Shown piece after piece: positions 1-5,294 of a stretch of 5,294 nucleotides of DNA (position 1 is the first letter of the stretch; each line of letters starts with the position of its first letter). The notes under the pieces are model-generated. The model saw only the letters and a program-made list of their open reading frames with translations. It was not told the DNA's origin and ran no database searches. This stretch comes from Chlorobiota bacterium (GTDB lineage: Bacteria; Bacteroidota; Ignavibacteria; Ignavibacteriales; Ignavibacteriaceae): the NCBI GenBank assembly GCA_008363265.1, contig RHKR01000209.1, positions 1 through 5,294 on the forward strand, written 5' to 3'. A program made the position numbers and the translations under genes.

Positions 1-909
1 GAGGCACCGGTGCCTTCGATAAATGAAAATGAGATACTTGTTAAAGTTGCGGCAACAACTGTAACCCTGGCTGATGTACGCCTCAGAAAGGCCGACCCCT
101 GGGCTGTAAAACTGATGAATGGCTTCCCCTCACCCAGGAACAAGGTACTCGGTCAGGAGTTCTCAGGTACCGTCGAAGCCATTGGGGGTGCCGTAACCAA
201 ATTCAAAGTTGGCGATGAGGTCTTTGGTACCACAGGCATGAAGATGAAAACGCACGCGGAATACATTACCATCCCTGAAACAGGTACTGTGCTGTTGAAA
301 CCGGAAAATATAGACCACCCTACTGCCGCTTCCACCCCTTTTGGCGCCATGACATCACTTCATTTTCTGAGGAAAGGAAAAACCGGACCGGGTAAGAAAA
401 TATTGATATATGGTGCCTCCGGGAACCTTGGCTCCGCAGCGGTACAACTTGCGGTTGCACTGGGGGCCGATGTTTATGGAGTTTGCAGCGGCCGAAACCA
501 GGAACTGGTGTCATCTCTTGGTGCTTCGATGGTGATCGACTACGAGAAGGAAAGTATCGGCAAATTCACCGACCATTTTGATATTATCTACGATACAGTT
601 GGGAAAAGCCCTTTCGATCTCTCTGTAAAAGCACTGAAAAAGGGAGGATACTACCTCCGCGCTGTTCACTTTGCTCCGCGTGTGGTATTTCAGGGCGTAT
701 TCGAAAACCTGAAAGGAAAAGTAAAGGTCGTCGGGGGTACATATTTTGATTCACTTGCCGAGCTTGAGCATATCTGCGATCTTCTCTCAGCCGGAAAACT
801 TAAACCCGTGATCGATTCCCGCTTTCCTCTCTCCCGAATCGCTGATGCCCACCGGCTGGCTGAATCGGGCCACAAAAGAGGTAGTGTCGTGGTTCTGCCT
901 TCAGAGTAG
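1..909 (+). CDS. Zinc-independent medium-chain dehydrogenase/reductase, quinone oxidoreductase-like (5' end outside window)
   Basis: The frame is open from the first base, and the first in-window residues (EAPVPSINENEILVKV) match the region about 15-25 residues inside this family, so the true start lies left of the window; the GTG at 10 is not the start. Seen: the GroES-like fold with LGQEFSG (about residues 50-56 of the visible part) and VGDEVFG (about 70-76), then the Rossmann nucleotide-binding motif GASGNLG (about 138-144) and a CSGRN segment after the second strand. The C-terminal 'AGKLKPVIDSRFPLSRIADAH' region is typical of the family. The histidine of the GHE motif of zinc enzymes is a glutamine here, and no cysteine cluster for structural zinc is visible, so it belongs to the zinc-free branch. 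Known family members reduce quinones or activated double bonds with NAD(P)H in the cytoplasm. The exact substrate cannot be read from sequence. It ends in TAG, and the next gene has its own apparent promoter, so the two are probably not one operon. Confidence 0.9.
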   Translation, partial: EAPVPSINENEILVKVAATTVTLADVRLRKADPWAVKLMNGFPSPRNKVLGQEFSGTVEAIGGAVTKFKVGDEVFGTTGMKMKTHAEYITIPETGTVLLKPENIDHPTAASTPFGAMTSLHFLRKGKTGPGKKILIYGASGNLGSAAVQLAVALGADVYGVCSGRNQELVSSLGASMVIDYEKESIGKFTDHFDIIYDTVGKSPFDLSVKALKKGGYYLRAVHFAPRVVFQGVFENLKGKVKVVGGTYFDSLAELEHICDLLSAGKLKPVIDSRFPLSRIADAHRLAESGHKRGSVVVLPSE

Positions 910-955
910 ACTTGTGGATATTTTACTTCAATTTCGTTGAATTCAACCCGTAGGT

Positions 956-984
956 TTTTCATTTTATTTTTTCTTTAGTATATT
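956..984 (+). promoter_or_regulatory. Possible sigma-70-type promoter for the beta-propeller gene
   Basis: TATATT at 979-984 (5 of 6 matches to TATAAT) lies 17 bases after TTTTCA at 956-961 (4 of 6 matches to TTGACA). This predicts a transcript starting near 991 and a leader of about 30 bases before the start codon. The surrounding gap is T-rich, so a chance match is possible. Some members of this phylum group use different promoter consensus sequences, which lowers confidence. Confidence 0.35.
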
Positions 985-1008
985 GCGGTCCAACCAATCA
1001 CTATTAAC

Positions 1009-1012
1009 GGAG
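1009..1012 (+). promoter_or_regulatory. Ribosome binding site
   Basis: GGAG lies 7 bases before the ATG at 1020 and supports that start, which is also directly followed by a signal peptide. The other complete gene in the window (start 3697) has no such motif. Confidence 0.75.
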
Positions 1013-1019
1013 AAAAAGC

Positions 1020-3446
1020 ATGAAAAGATTTGCGACCATTCTTTTGTTCCTCTCGTTGCAGTTATTCGCGCAAGGCCAGTTCTGGAACTGGCAAAATCCC
1101 AAACCGACGGGTCAGGACCTGAACGATGCGATCGTCTTTGCTGACGGTAAAATTGTCACCTTCCTTACCGGTGGCATCGTTCAGATCACTACTGATAACG
1201 GTACATCCTGGACTACGGTAATTGCCGACACGAACCGCGAGGATATCTACGAAGCAGACTTCCCCACCCCAACAACAGGATATCTGTGCGGTTCGGGAGG
1301 TCTTATAATGAAAACAACCGATGGCGGTCTGTCATGGAACTACCAGAACAGTGGTGTCACTGTAACCCTTTGGTACCTCGATTTTTATGATGCCAATCTC
1401 GGTCTCGCGATCGGTGCGACCGGTAACATCCTAAGAACAACCGACGGCGGTGCTACATGGACCCCCTCAACCTCACCGGGCAGCACCACGCTTTACAATG
1501 TCCAGTTTATTGATGCCAACACTGTTTACATGACAGCCGGGTCGACAACCATTGGCAGACTCTTCAAGTCAACTGATGGCGGAGTTACCTTCACGAACAT
1601 CAGCGCCAATGTCCCATGGTCGGCTGCATCAACCGTTCGAGGACTCTACTTCCACGGTCAGACCCACGGATGGCTCACCACAACCCTGTATGAGGTTTAC
1701 AAAACCACTGATGGCGGTGCAACATGGGCACTCACTCAGGACCTCGGAGCAGGTACCCTGTACGAAGTCAGATTCGCGGACACACTTAACGGCTTTATGG
1801 CCGGAGCAAATGGTGAAGTCTTCAAATCGACCGATGGCGGCGTTACCTGGGGCTTGCAGCCACTCTTCGCCACGGAAAACATGTACGGTCTCGATATCGC
1901 CCCCGCTCTTGGCGATGGTGTAAACAGAACCGTGATCGTATGCGGTAGATACGGAACACTCCTTAAAACGACGGACTACGGCACCACATGGCATAAACTT
2001 TATTCCGCTGCCACCCAGGAGGAACTCCGCGATGTAACATTCGTCGATCCCCTTGTCGGATATGCCGTGGGCGGTCCTGCTGTTGTAGGTCCCGGCAATG
2101 GCCAGGTTTTAAAGACAACTGACGGTGGTAACACATGGAATCAAATTGCGGGTACGACCTACCGCAACTATTCTGCCTTCTGGCACGATGCCAACAACGG
2201 TTATGTTGGTTACAGAAGCCCCTGGGGCATCTGGAAAACCACCAATGGCGGAACATCGTGGGATTCACTCAACACTGGTCTCGGAGCAGCAACAGGAATT
2301 TGGTATTATGTCCATTTCTCCAGCCCGACCAACGGTTTCATCGCAGGCTCTTCAGGAATTGCCGGTAGAACCACCGACGGTGGAGCCACATGGACTGCCT
2401 CAACCACAAATTTCAGTACTTCAGTGATTTATGGCGGTGATTACATCGACGCTAATAAATACATCATCGTAGGCTCCTCGGGCAAGTACGCAATATCAAC
2501 CGATGGCGGTGCCACATTTACACAGGCTGTCCTCCCCGGAACAACATCCGCTCAGTATGATGTCGATTTCGTCGATGCAAATACGGGATGGGTTGTTGGA
2601 TCGAGCGGAAATATCCGTAAAACAACCGATGGTGGAGCAACCTGGACAACTCAAACGAGTGGTTCACTCAGCACTCTTTATTCAGTCAGGGCCATCAACG
2701 CCAACACTGCCTGGGTCGGGGGTTCAGGCGGAACCATTCTCTACACCGTCGATGGCGGTAACACCTGGCTTCCGGGAAGACAGGCCCTCGGCGGGATCAC
2801 AACCACTTACTCGATAGCTGAAAAAGGAGGTTACATCTGGCTGGCAGGTACAGGCGGCATGATCCTTCAGGGATTCGCAGATCCCAATGTTCCTGTCGAA
2901 CTTGCATCGTTCTCAGCCTCGGTTTCCGGTTCAACGGTTAACCTGGCATGGGAAACCGCTACCGAAACCAACAACCTCGGCTTCTATATTGAGATGAGTA
3001 ATGATGGAGAAAACTGGACGGAAAAAGGATTTGTCGCCGGAGCCGGAACTTCCACCTCTGTTAACAGATATGCATTCTCGCTGAATGTTACCGGTGGAAA
3101 CAATCTTTGGTTCAGACTCCGTCAGACCGATCTCGATGGTTCGGTCAGTTACTCGAACAGGATAGAAGTTTCATTCAACCCTGTCGAGTTCAGCCTCTCG
3201 CAGAATTATCCGAATCCGTTCAATCCGTCTACCACAATCAATTTCACCTTGCCGGCGGCTTCACAGGTCACCCTTGATGTATTCAACGTGGCGGGTGAGG
3301 AAGTGGCAACACTTGTTAACGGTCAGATGGTTCAGGGATTCCATTCCGTTAATTTCGATGCTTCGAAACTCTCGAGCGGCGTTTACCTCTACACGATCAA
3401 GGCAGGAAACTTCACCGCTACCCGCAAAATGATCCTGATGAAGTAA
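1020..3446 (+). CDS. Secreted Asp-box/YCF48-type beta-propeller protein with T9SS type A sorting domain
   Basis: An 808-residue exported protein. Residues 1-19 form a signal peptide: MKR, a hydrophobic core, then a likely cut near FAQG. Residues about 30-620 are repeats of about 42 residues, each ending in an Asp-box-like TTDGGxTW motif. Thirteen are visible, with the key Asp at 59, 101, 142, 186, 231, 272, 319, 368, 409 (Asn here), 453, 495, 537 and 578. A 14th partial unit, AGTGGMIL at 609-616, lacks the Asp box. Such repeats build beta-propeller blades, as in YCF48/BNR-like proteins. Residues about 625-722 are an Ig/fibronectin-like domain (PVELASF, TATETNNLGF). Residues about 722-808 are the sorting module, with QNYPNPFNPST at 728-738 and a C-terminal SSGVYLY...KMILMK. 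Known: such C-terminal domains direct export through the type IX system across the outer membrane, usually to the cell surface. Inferred: a surface or released binding protein. No catalytic residues are recognised, and its ligand is unknown. A GGAG site and signal peptide fix the start. Confidence 0.92.
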   Translation: MKRFATILLFLSLQLFAQGQFWNWQNPKPTGQDLNDAIVFADGKIVTFLTGGIVQITTDNGTSWTTVIADTNREDIYEADFPTPTTGYLCGSGGLIMKTTDGGLSWNYQNSGVTVTLWYLDFYDANLGLAIGATGNILRTTDGGATWTPSTSPGSTTLYNVQFIDANTVYMTAGSTTIGRLFKSTDGGVTFTNISANVPWSAASTVRGLYFHGQTHGWLTTTLYEVYKTTDGGATWALTQDLGAGTLYEVRFADTLNGFMAGANGEVFKSTDGGVTWGLQPLFATENMYGLDIAPALGDGVNRTVIVCGRYGTLLKTTDYGTTWHKLYSAATQEELRDVTFVDPLVGYAVGGPAVVGPGNGQVLKTTDGGNTWNQIAGTTYRNYSAFWHDANNGYVGYRSPWGIWKTTNGGTSWDSLNTGLGAATGIWYYVHFSSPTNGFIAGSSGIAGRTTDGGATWTASTTNFSTSVIYGGDYIDANKYIIVGSSGKYAISTDGGATFTQAVLPGTTSAQYDVDFVDANTGWVVGSSGNIRKTTDGGATWTTQTSGSLSTLYSVRAINANTAWVGGSGGTILYTVDGGNTWLPGRQALGGITTTYSIAEKGGYIWLAGTGGMILQGFADPNVPVELASFSASVSGSTVNLAWETATETNNLGFYIEMSNDGENWTEKGFVAGAGTSTSVNRYAFSLNVTGGNNLWFRLRQTDLDGSVSYSNRIEVSFNPVEFSLSQNYPNPFNPSTTINFTLPAASQVTLDVFNVAGEEVATLVNGQMVQGFHSVNFDASKLSSGVYLYTIKAGNFTATRKMILMK
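1150..2790 (+). repeat. In-frame tandem repeats encoding propeller blades
   Basis: About 13 degenerate units of 123-147 bases, most commonly 123-126, each contain a version of ACCGATGGCGGT followed by an ACATGG/ACCTGG-like segment. The units diverge at DNA level but are conserved at protein level, so they are old duplicated blades and not a fresh tandem array. They could recombine or confuse short-read assembly. Confidence 0.75.
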
Positions 3447-3464
3447 CAGCTTCCGGATTCTTAA

Positions 3465-3495
3465 GGATGGCCGGCTTTCCGGCCATCCGGTTTTA
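3465..3495 (+). terminator. Rho-independent terminator after the beta-propeller gene
   Basis: A perfect 10-base stem (GGATGGCCGG, 3465-3474; CCGGCCATCC, 3479-3488) closes a CTTT loop and is followed by GGTTTTA. It lies 18 bases after the stop codon. The stem is very stable but the T-run is only four bases and is offset by GG, so termination may be incomplete. Confidence 0.8.
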
Positions 3496-3545
3496 TCCCG
3501 TCTTCCGCATACATTCGCCTCTTTCACCCTGTTTACGATCATTTG

Positions 3546-3563
3546 TGTAGAAATATTTCTACA
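3546..3563. promoter_or_regulatory. Perfect 18-base palindrome, possible operator
   Basis: TGTAGAAATATTTCTACA is perfectly self-complementary. After one mismatch on each side the symmetry resumes (TTT on the left, AAA on the right, reaching 3542-3567). Being A/T rich with no loop, it fits a dimeric repressor or activator site better than an RNA hairpin. It lies about 135 bases before the 3697 start. No regulator gene is in the window, and the binding protein is unknown. Confidence 0.4.
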
Positions 3564-3628
3564 AAAACAACTGATTTATTACTTATCCGGGCTTGGAACC
3601 GTTCATCATTATTTTTTCACCATTCGTC

Positions 3629-3651
3629 TATAAAATTAGTAAGTTTACTAA
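3629..3651 (+). promoter_or_regulatory. -10-like box abutting an inverted-repeat operator, upstream of the small membrane protein
   Basis: TATAAAAT at 3629-3636 resembles a -10 element. TTAGTAA (3636-3642) and TTACTAA (3645-3651) are perfect inverted 7-mers separated by GT. A second register, ATTAGT...ACTAAT (3635-3640 and 3651-3656), adds outer symmetry. A transcript from this box would start inside the palindrome and carry a leader of about 55 bases. A palindrome on the start point is the usual arrangement for a repressor site. No convincing -35 is seen at the standard spacing, so promoter strength or an activator requirement is open. Confidence 0.45.
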
Positions 3652-3696
3652 CTAATTTATACTCATTTTTAGTATTATTTTTAGCAAATACCCGCC

Positions 3697-3984
3697 ATGA
3701 TGAACGAAGCTGTTGTTATTCTTGTAGGCCTTCTTTTGATGGTCATCGTTCCCCCTTTTATTGTCTATCTTTTTAAACGAAGAAAAAACTTCGATTCCAG
3801 AAGTGAAATCATGAATTCCCTCTGTCCCAACCCTGATCAAGTTTTAATTGAGATTGAACCGGAAGAAGAGCCTGATCCGGATGAGGAAGAGGATTCACCG
3901 GGCTACCCGGAACCTGTCCGGGATGACAGGATCAGAAGGGTAAGGCAATACCGCAAAACCAACCCAAAGCTCCACTTTAGATAA
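3697..3984 (+). CDS. Small single-pass membrane protein with acidic middle and basic tail, function unknown
   Basis: A 95-residue protein that I do not recognise. Residues 4-26 are one strong hydrophobic segment (EAVVILVGLLLMVIVPPFIV...), broken by a Pro-Pro pair at 19-20 and followed at once by KRRK (27-30). By the positive-inside rule, the N-terminus faces out and the remaining 65 or so residues lie in the cytoplasm. Residues 52-66 are extremely acidic (11 of 15 are Asp/Glu, with interspersed Pro), and residues 75-95 are rich in Arg/Lys. This charge split could let the tail fold back on itself or bind a charged partner; that is inference. The start is ATGATG at 3697 without a Shine-Dalgarno motif, and the hydrophobic segment directly after it supports this start. 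An operator-like palindrome lies 46 bases upstream and a hairpin terminator 20 bases downstream, so it is probably a single-gene unit. Reading frame and composition look genuine. Confidence 0.7.
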   Translation: MMNEAVVILVGLLLMVIVPPFIVYLFKRRKNFDSRSEIMNSLCPNPDQVLIEIEPEEEPDPDEEEDSPGYPEPVRDDRIRRVRQYRKTNPKLHFR

Positions 3985-4003
3985 GATCACCACTTTAAAC
4001 GAC

Positions 4004-4031
4004 AAAAGCTCCCAATTCGGGAGCTTTTTTT
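4004..4031. terminator. Bidirectional hairpin terminator between the small membrane gene and the tRNA fragment
   Basis: AAAAGCTCCC (4004-4013) pairs with GGGAGCTTTT (4019-4028) around an AATTC loop. On the + strand a run of seven T (4025-4031) ends the small membrane gene. On the - strand the four A at 4004-4007 become a T-run, so the same hairpin can end the tRNA gene that originally ran into it from the right. The tRNA 3' end lies only a few bases from the stem. Confidence 0.85.
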
Positions 4032-4032
4032 G

Positions 4033-4075
4033 TGCACCTTGCGGGACTCGAACCCGCGACCTGATGATTAAGAGT
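4033..4075 (-). tRNA. 3' fragment of tRNA-Lys(CTT), not functional as it stands
   Basis: Read on the - strand, the parts in order are: anticodon loop CTCTTAA (4074-4068) with anticodon CTT, the 3' strand of the anticodon stem TCATC (4067-4063), a 5-base variable loop AGGTC (4062-4058), a perfect T arm with stem GCGGG/CCCGC and loop TTCGAGT (4057-4041), the acceptor 3' strand AAGGTGC (4040-4034) and discriminator A (4033). CCA is not encoded. The anticodon stem should begin GATGA; only its last A (4075) is present and the next base is wrong. No D arm or GCACCTT acceptor 5' strand follows to the right, so this is a half gene. It fits the displaced 3' end of a tRNA gene used as an integration target. 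Confidence 0.85.
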
Positions 4076-4076
4076 A
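4033..4076 (-). other. Attachment site (att) at one end of an integrative element
   Basis: The tRNA-Lys fragment loses tRNA identity within the anticodon stem, a known crossover location for tyrosine integrases, and the integrase gene lies 83 bases further right. In such events the element carries a copy of the tRNA 3' half, which rebuilds the gene at one end, and the original 3' half is left at the other end. Given the - strand orientation, this is the displaced original half, and the element extends rightward from about 4076. The exact core limits cannot be fixed without the other end. Confidence 0.75.
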
Positions 4077-4158
4077 AGAATTCATATGTTTTTAGCTCAT
4101 TTTTGGGCTTTTTTTGCAGATTTTAGCCACAATTTTATCTGAGTTCCAATATGTTCTG
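4076..4158. other. A/T-rich spacer between att fragment and integrase, possible arm-site region
   Basis: This short stretch holds no gene. It has two copies of TTTTAGC in the same direction (4090-4096 and 4121-4127), followed by TCATTTT and CACAATTTT respectively. Short direct repeats beside an att core are sometimes arm-type integrase or accessory-factor sites. These copies are short and T-rich, so chance is a serious alternative. No clear terminator for the leftward integrase transcript is visible here. Confidence 0.25.
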
Positions 4159-4174
4159 TTATACTTCTGTTATA
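4154..4174. repeat. Tandem direct repeat of TTCTGTTATA overlapping the integrase stop codon
   Basis: TTCTGTTATA occurs at 4154-4163 and again at 4165-4174, a period of 11 bases or about one helical turn. The pair spans the last integrase codons and its TAA stop (4161-4159). It may be a paired protein site next to att or a chance duplication. Confidence 0.5.
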
Positions 4175-5294
4175 TCATTTTCGAGTGAGTTTCTGAGTAG
4201 CTTGGGCATCTTCATCTCCTCATCTAATACCTGCCGAACCAACTCGACATCGTAACGGATATAATTCCTCTCGGTGACCTTAATATCAGAATGATCCAGT
4301 AACTTCTTTACTCGGTAAATATCGAACCGCAAATTGTTAATGAAGTAGGATGCGGCGGTTGATCGTATTTGTTTAAGGGTGTACCTCTTTTTGATGTGAC
4401 CACACTTTGTGAGAGTCGTCATTAACCTATCCCAAAAACCAAGAGGTGAAGTATAATCCAGTTCGTTGATCTTGAAATGACCGAACAACCTTCCAGTGTC
4501 TCCCGGTTTTACTCCCATCTCATCACGGAGTAGAAATTCTAGCTCACCATAGAGTGGGAATAAGTAGAACTCTCTCCCCTTTCTGCGGCCGCTTTTCACA
4601 TTCTGAATTCTTATGGTTTTCTCGTTGAAGTCGATATTCTCCTTGAGTTGAACCATTGCAGAACTCACCCTGCATCCGGTGAGAAACAGGAAGCGAATAA
4701 TTGCATACGCATTTGGGTAGTTAGTGTTGTCCTTCAGCTGATGCAATATTTTCCACATATCGTGAAGTGGGATCGGTTCCGGATCTGCATCCTGAACTCT
4801 CAAGTTCTCGAAAATTTGTTCCCGGGCCAATCCTTTCTTGATGAATGATGCCCAAAGGGATTTAAGTGTCCTGACATAAATACTGCGAGTTGTTTGACTC
4901 AGGATTTTATGCGACACCGAACCATCCTTTTCAGTAACTCCCTTGAACTTGTAATCCTCAAAGTAATGCAATAAACGGTGGAAATCCTCTTGGGTATATG
5001 TGTGAACTTCCCTATCACCACACGCTTCGATCATGTGTTCGATCGCGATTCTATAATTGAGGATAGATCGCTCACGAAGTTGATCTTTCTTGCCTGGGAT
5101 AGATCTCTCGATCACAAATTCCTTAAACGCGTCAGAGAGTATCACTTGGTATCCTAGTTTTACTATTAACCTGTTTTGAATCCAGATTTCATGAACACCT
5201 TTCCGAAATGCTTCAGCGAAGGCACGAACTTCCGGGGTACCCTTAAGTTCAACGGGCTGTCCTTTCTCACGGGCTTCGTCTATTCGTCGGAGAT
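4159..5294 (-). CDS. Tyrosine recombinase / site-specific integrase (N-terminus outside window)
   Basis: This enzyme would cut and rejoin DNA at att sites to insert or excise the element. The frame is open to the window edge: 49 protein-like in-frame codons precede a GTG at 5145. That GTG has an AGGA six bases upstream and is the alternative start, but I favour a longer protein (at least 377 residues). Numbering from the GTG: LSDAFKEFVIERS opens a SAM-like core-binding domain (about 3-115), and the catalytic domain follows (about 125-315). Active-site candidates are Arg159 (TGCRVSS), Lys184 (NVKSGRRKG), Lys258 and Arg261 (LKQIRSTAAS, the HxxR box with Lys for His), His285 (LLDHSDIKVTE) and the Tyr295 nucleophile (NYIRY). 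The residue nine after His, where Tyr usually sits, is Asn, and Tyr295 is one further on. All six positions are filled, so the enzyme is probably active. Transcription runs toward the tRNA fragment, matching an integrase at the element end. Family assignment is firm; the subfamily is not determined. Confidence 0.92.
   Translation of the reverse strand, partial: LRRIDEAREKGQPVELKGTPEVRAFAEAFRKGVHEIWIQNRLIVKLGYQVILSDAFKEFVIERSIPGKKDQLRERSILNYRIAIEHMIEACGDREVHTYTQEDFHRLLHYFEDYKFKGVTEKDGSVSHKILSQTTRSIYVRTLKSLWASFIKKGLAREQIFENLRVQDADPEPIPLHDMWKILHQLKDNTNYPNAYAIIRFLFLTGCRVSSAMVQLKENIDFNEKTIRIQNVKSGRRKGREFYLFPLYGELEFLLRDEMGVKPGDTGRLFGHFKINELDYTSPLGFWDRLMTTLTKCGHIKKRYTLKQIRSTAASYFINNLRFDIYRVKKLLDHSDIKVTERNYIRYDVELVRQVLDEEMKMPKLLRNSLENDITEV

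Noticed and set aside
927..946. TTCAA...TTGAA hairpin and TTGAATTCAA palindrome after the oxidoreductase gene, as a terminator or operator
   Set aside because: Stems of five bases of mostly A/T pairs are too weak for a terminator, and the ten-base palindrome is short enough to be chance in this A/T-rich gap.
153..962. Antisense open frames opposite the oxidoreductase gene
   Set aside because: They lie opposite a clearly assigned gene, lack recognisable motifs and have no start or promoter context.
1150..2790. A CRISPR-like or other non-coding repeat array
   Set aside because: The units are in frame, diverge at synonymous positions and encode the Asp-box motif, so they are protein repeats.
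1552..2817. Several open frames of 77-123 residues in other frames of the beta-propeller gene
   Set aside because: They arise from the repeated, codon-biased DNA of the real gene, overlap it completely and show no domain-like sequence or start signals.
3543..3776. 77-residue open frame on the + strand across the gap and the start of the small membrane gene
   Set aside because: It starts at a TTG within a palindrome, has no ribosome site, translates to a low-quality Ser/Leu/Phe-rich sequence and overlaps the better-supported gene in another frame.
4033..4105. An intact tRNA gene on the - strand
   Set aside because: The T arm, variable loop and anticodon loop are convincing, but right of 4075 there is no anticodon-stem 5' strand, D arm or matching acceptor strand; the sequence is A/T rich instead.
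4648..4848. 66-residue + strand open frame inside the integrase gene
   Set aside because: It lies antisense to the conserved catalytic-domain coding region and has no supporting signals.

Overview
The window looks like chromosomal DNA from the Bacteroidota/Chlorobiota/Ignavibacteriota group. The best clue is the C-terminal module of the 808-residue secreted protein. It carries the SQNYPNPFNPST signature of type A type IX secretion (T9SS) sorting domains, preceded by a PVEL..F / TATE.NN.GF Ig/fibronectin-like domain, a pairing very common in Ignavibacteria and relatives. This placement is inferred from protein style, not from a marker gene.

Layout, left to right. (1) 1-909, + strand: the 3' part of a zinc-free medium-chain dehydrogenase/reductase (quinone oxidoreductase-like); its start lies left of the window. 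(2) 1020-3446, + strand: a secreted Asp-box/YCF48-type beta-propeller protein with a good ribosome binding site, a plausible promoter and a strong hairpin terminator behind it. (3) 3447-3696: a 250-base gap with the terminator and two operator-like palindromes, one of them abutting a TATAAAAT box. (4) 3697-3984, + strand: a 95-residue single-pass membrane protein with a highly acidic middle and a basic tail, of unknown function. (5) 4004-4031: a hairpin with T-runs on both strands. (6) 4033-4075, - strand: the 3' part of a tRNA-Lys(CTT) gene, cut in the anticodon loop/stem. (7) 4159 to the right edge, - strand: a tyrosine recombinase whose reading frame stays open past the window end.

The main biological point is that parts 5-7 form one end of an integrative element. 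A tyrosine integrase next to a tRNA 3' fragment that loses tRNA identity in the anticodon stem is what remains when an element integrates into a tRNA gene. Everything left of about 4075 would then be host chromosome, and everything right of it the element, continuing beyond the window. A rebuilt, functional tRNA-Lys(CTT) should lie at the far right end of the element. The host genes 1-3 do not form an obvious pathway; each appears to have its own transcription signals.
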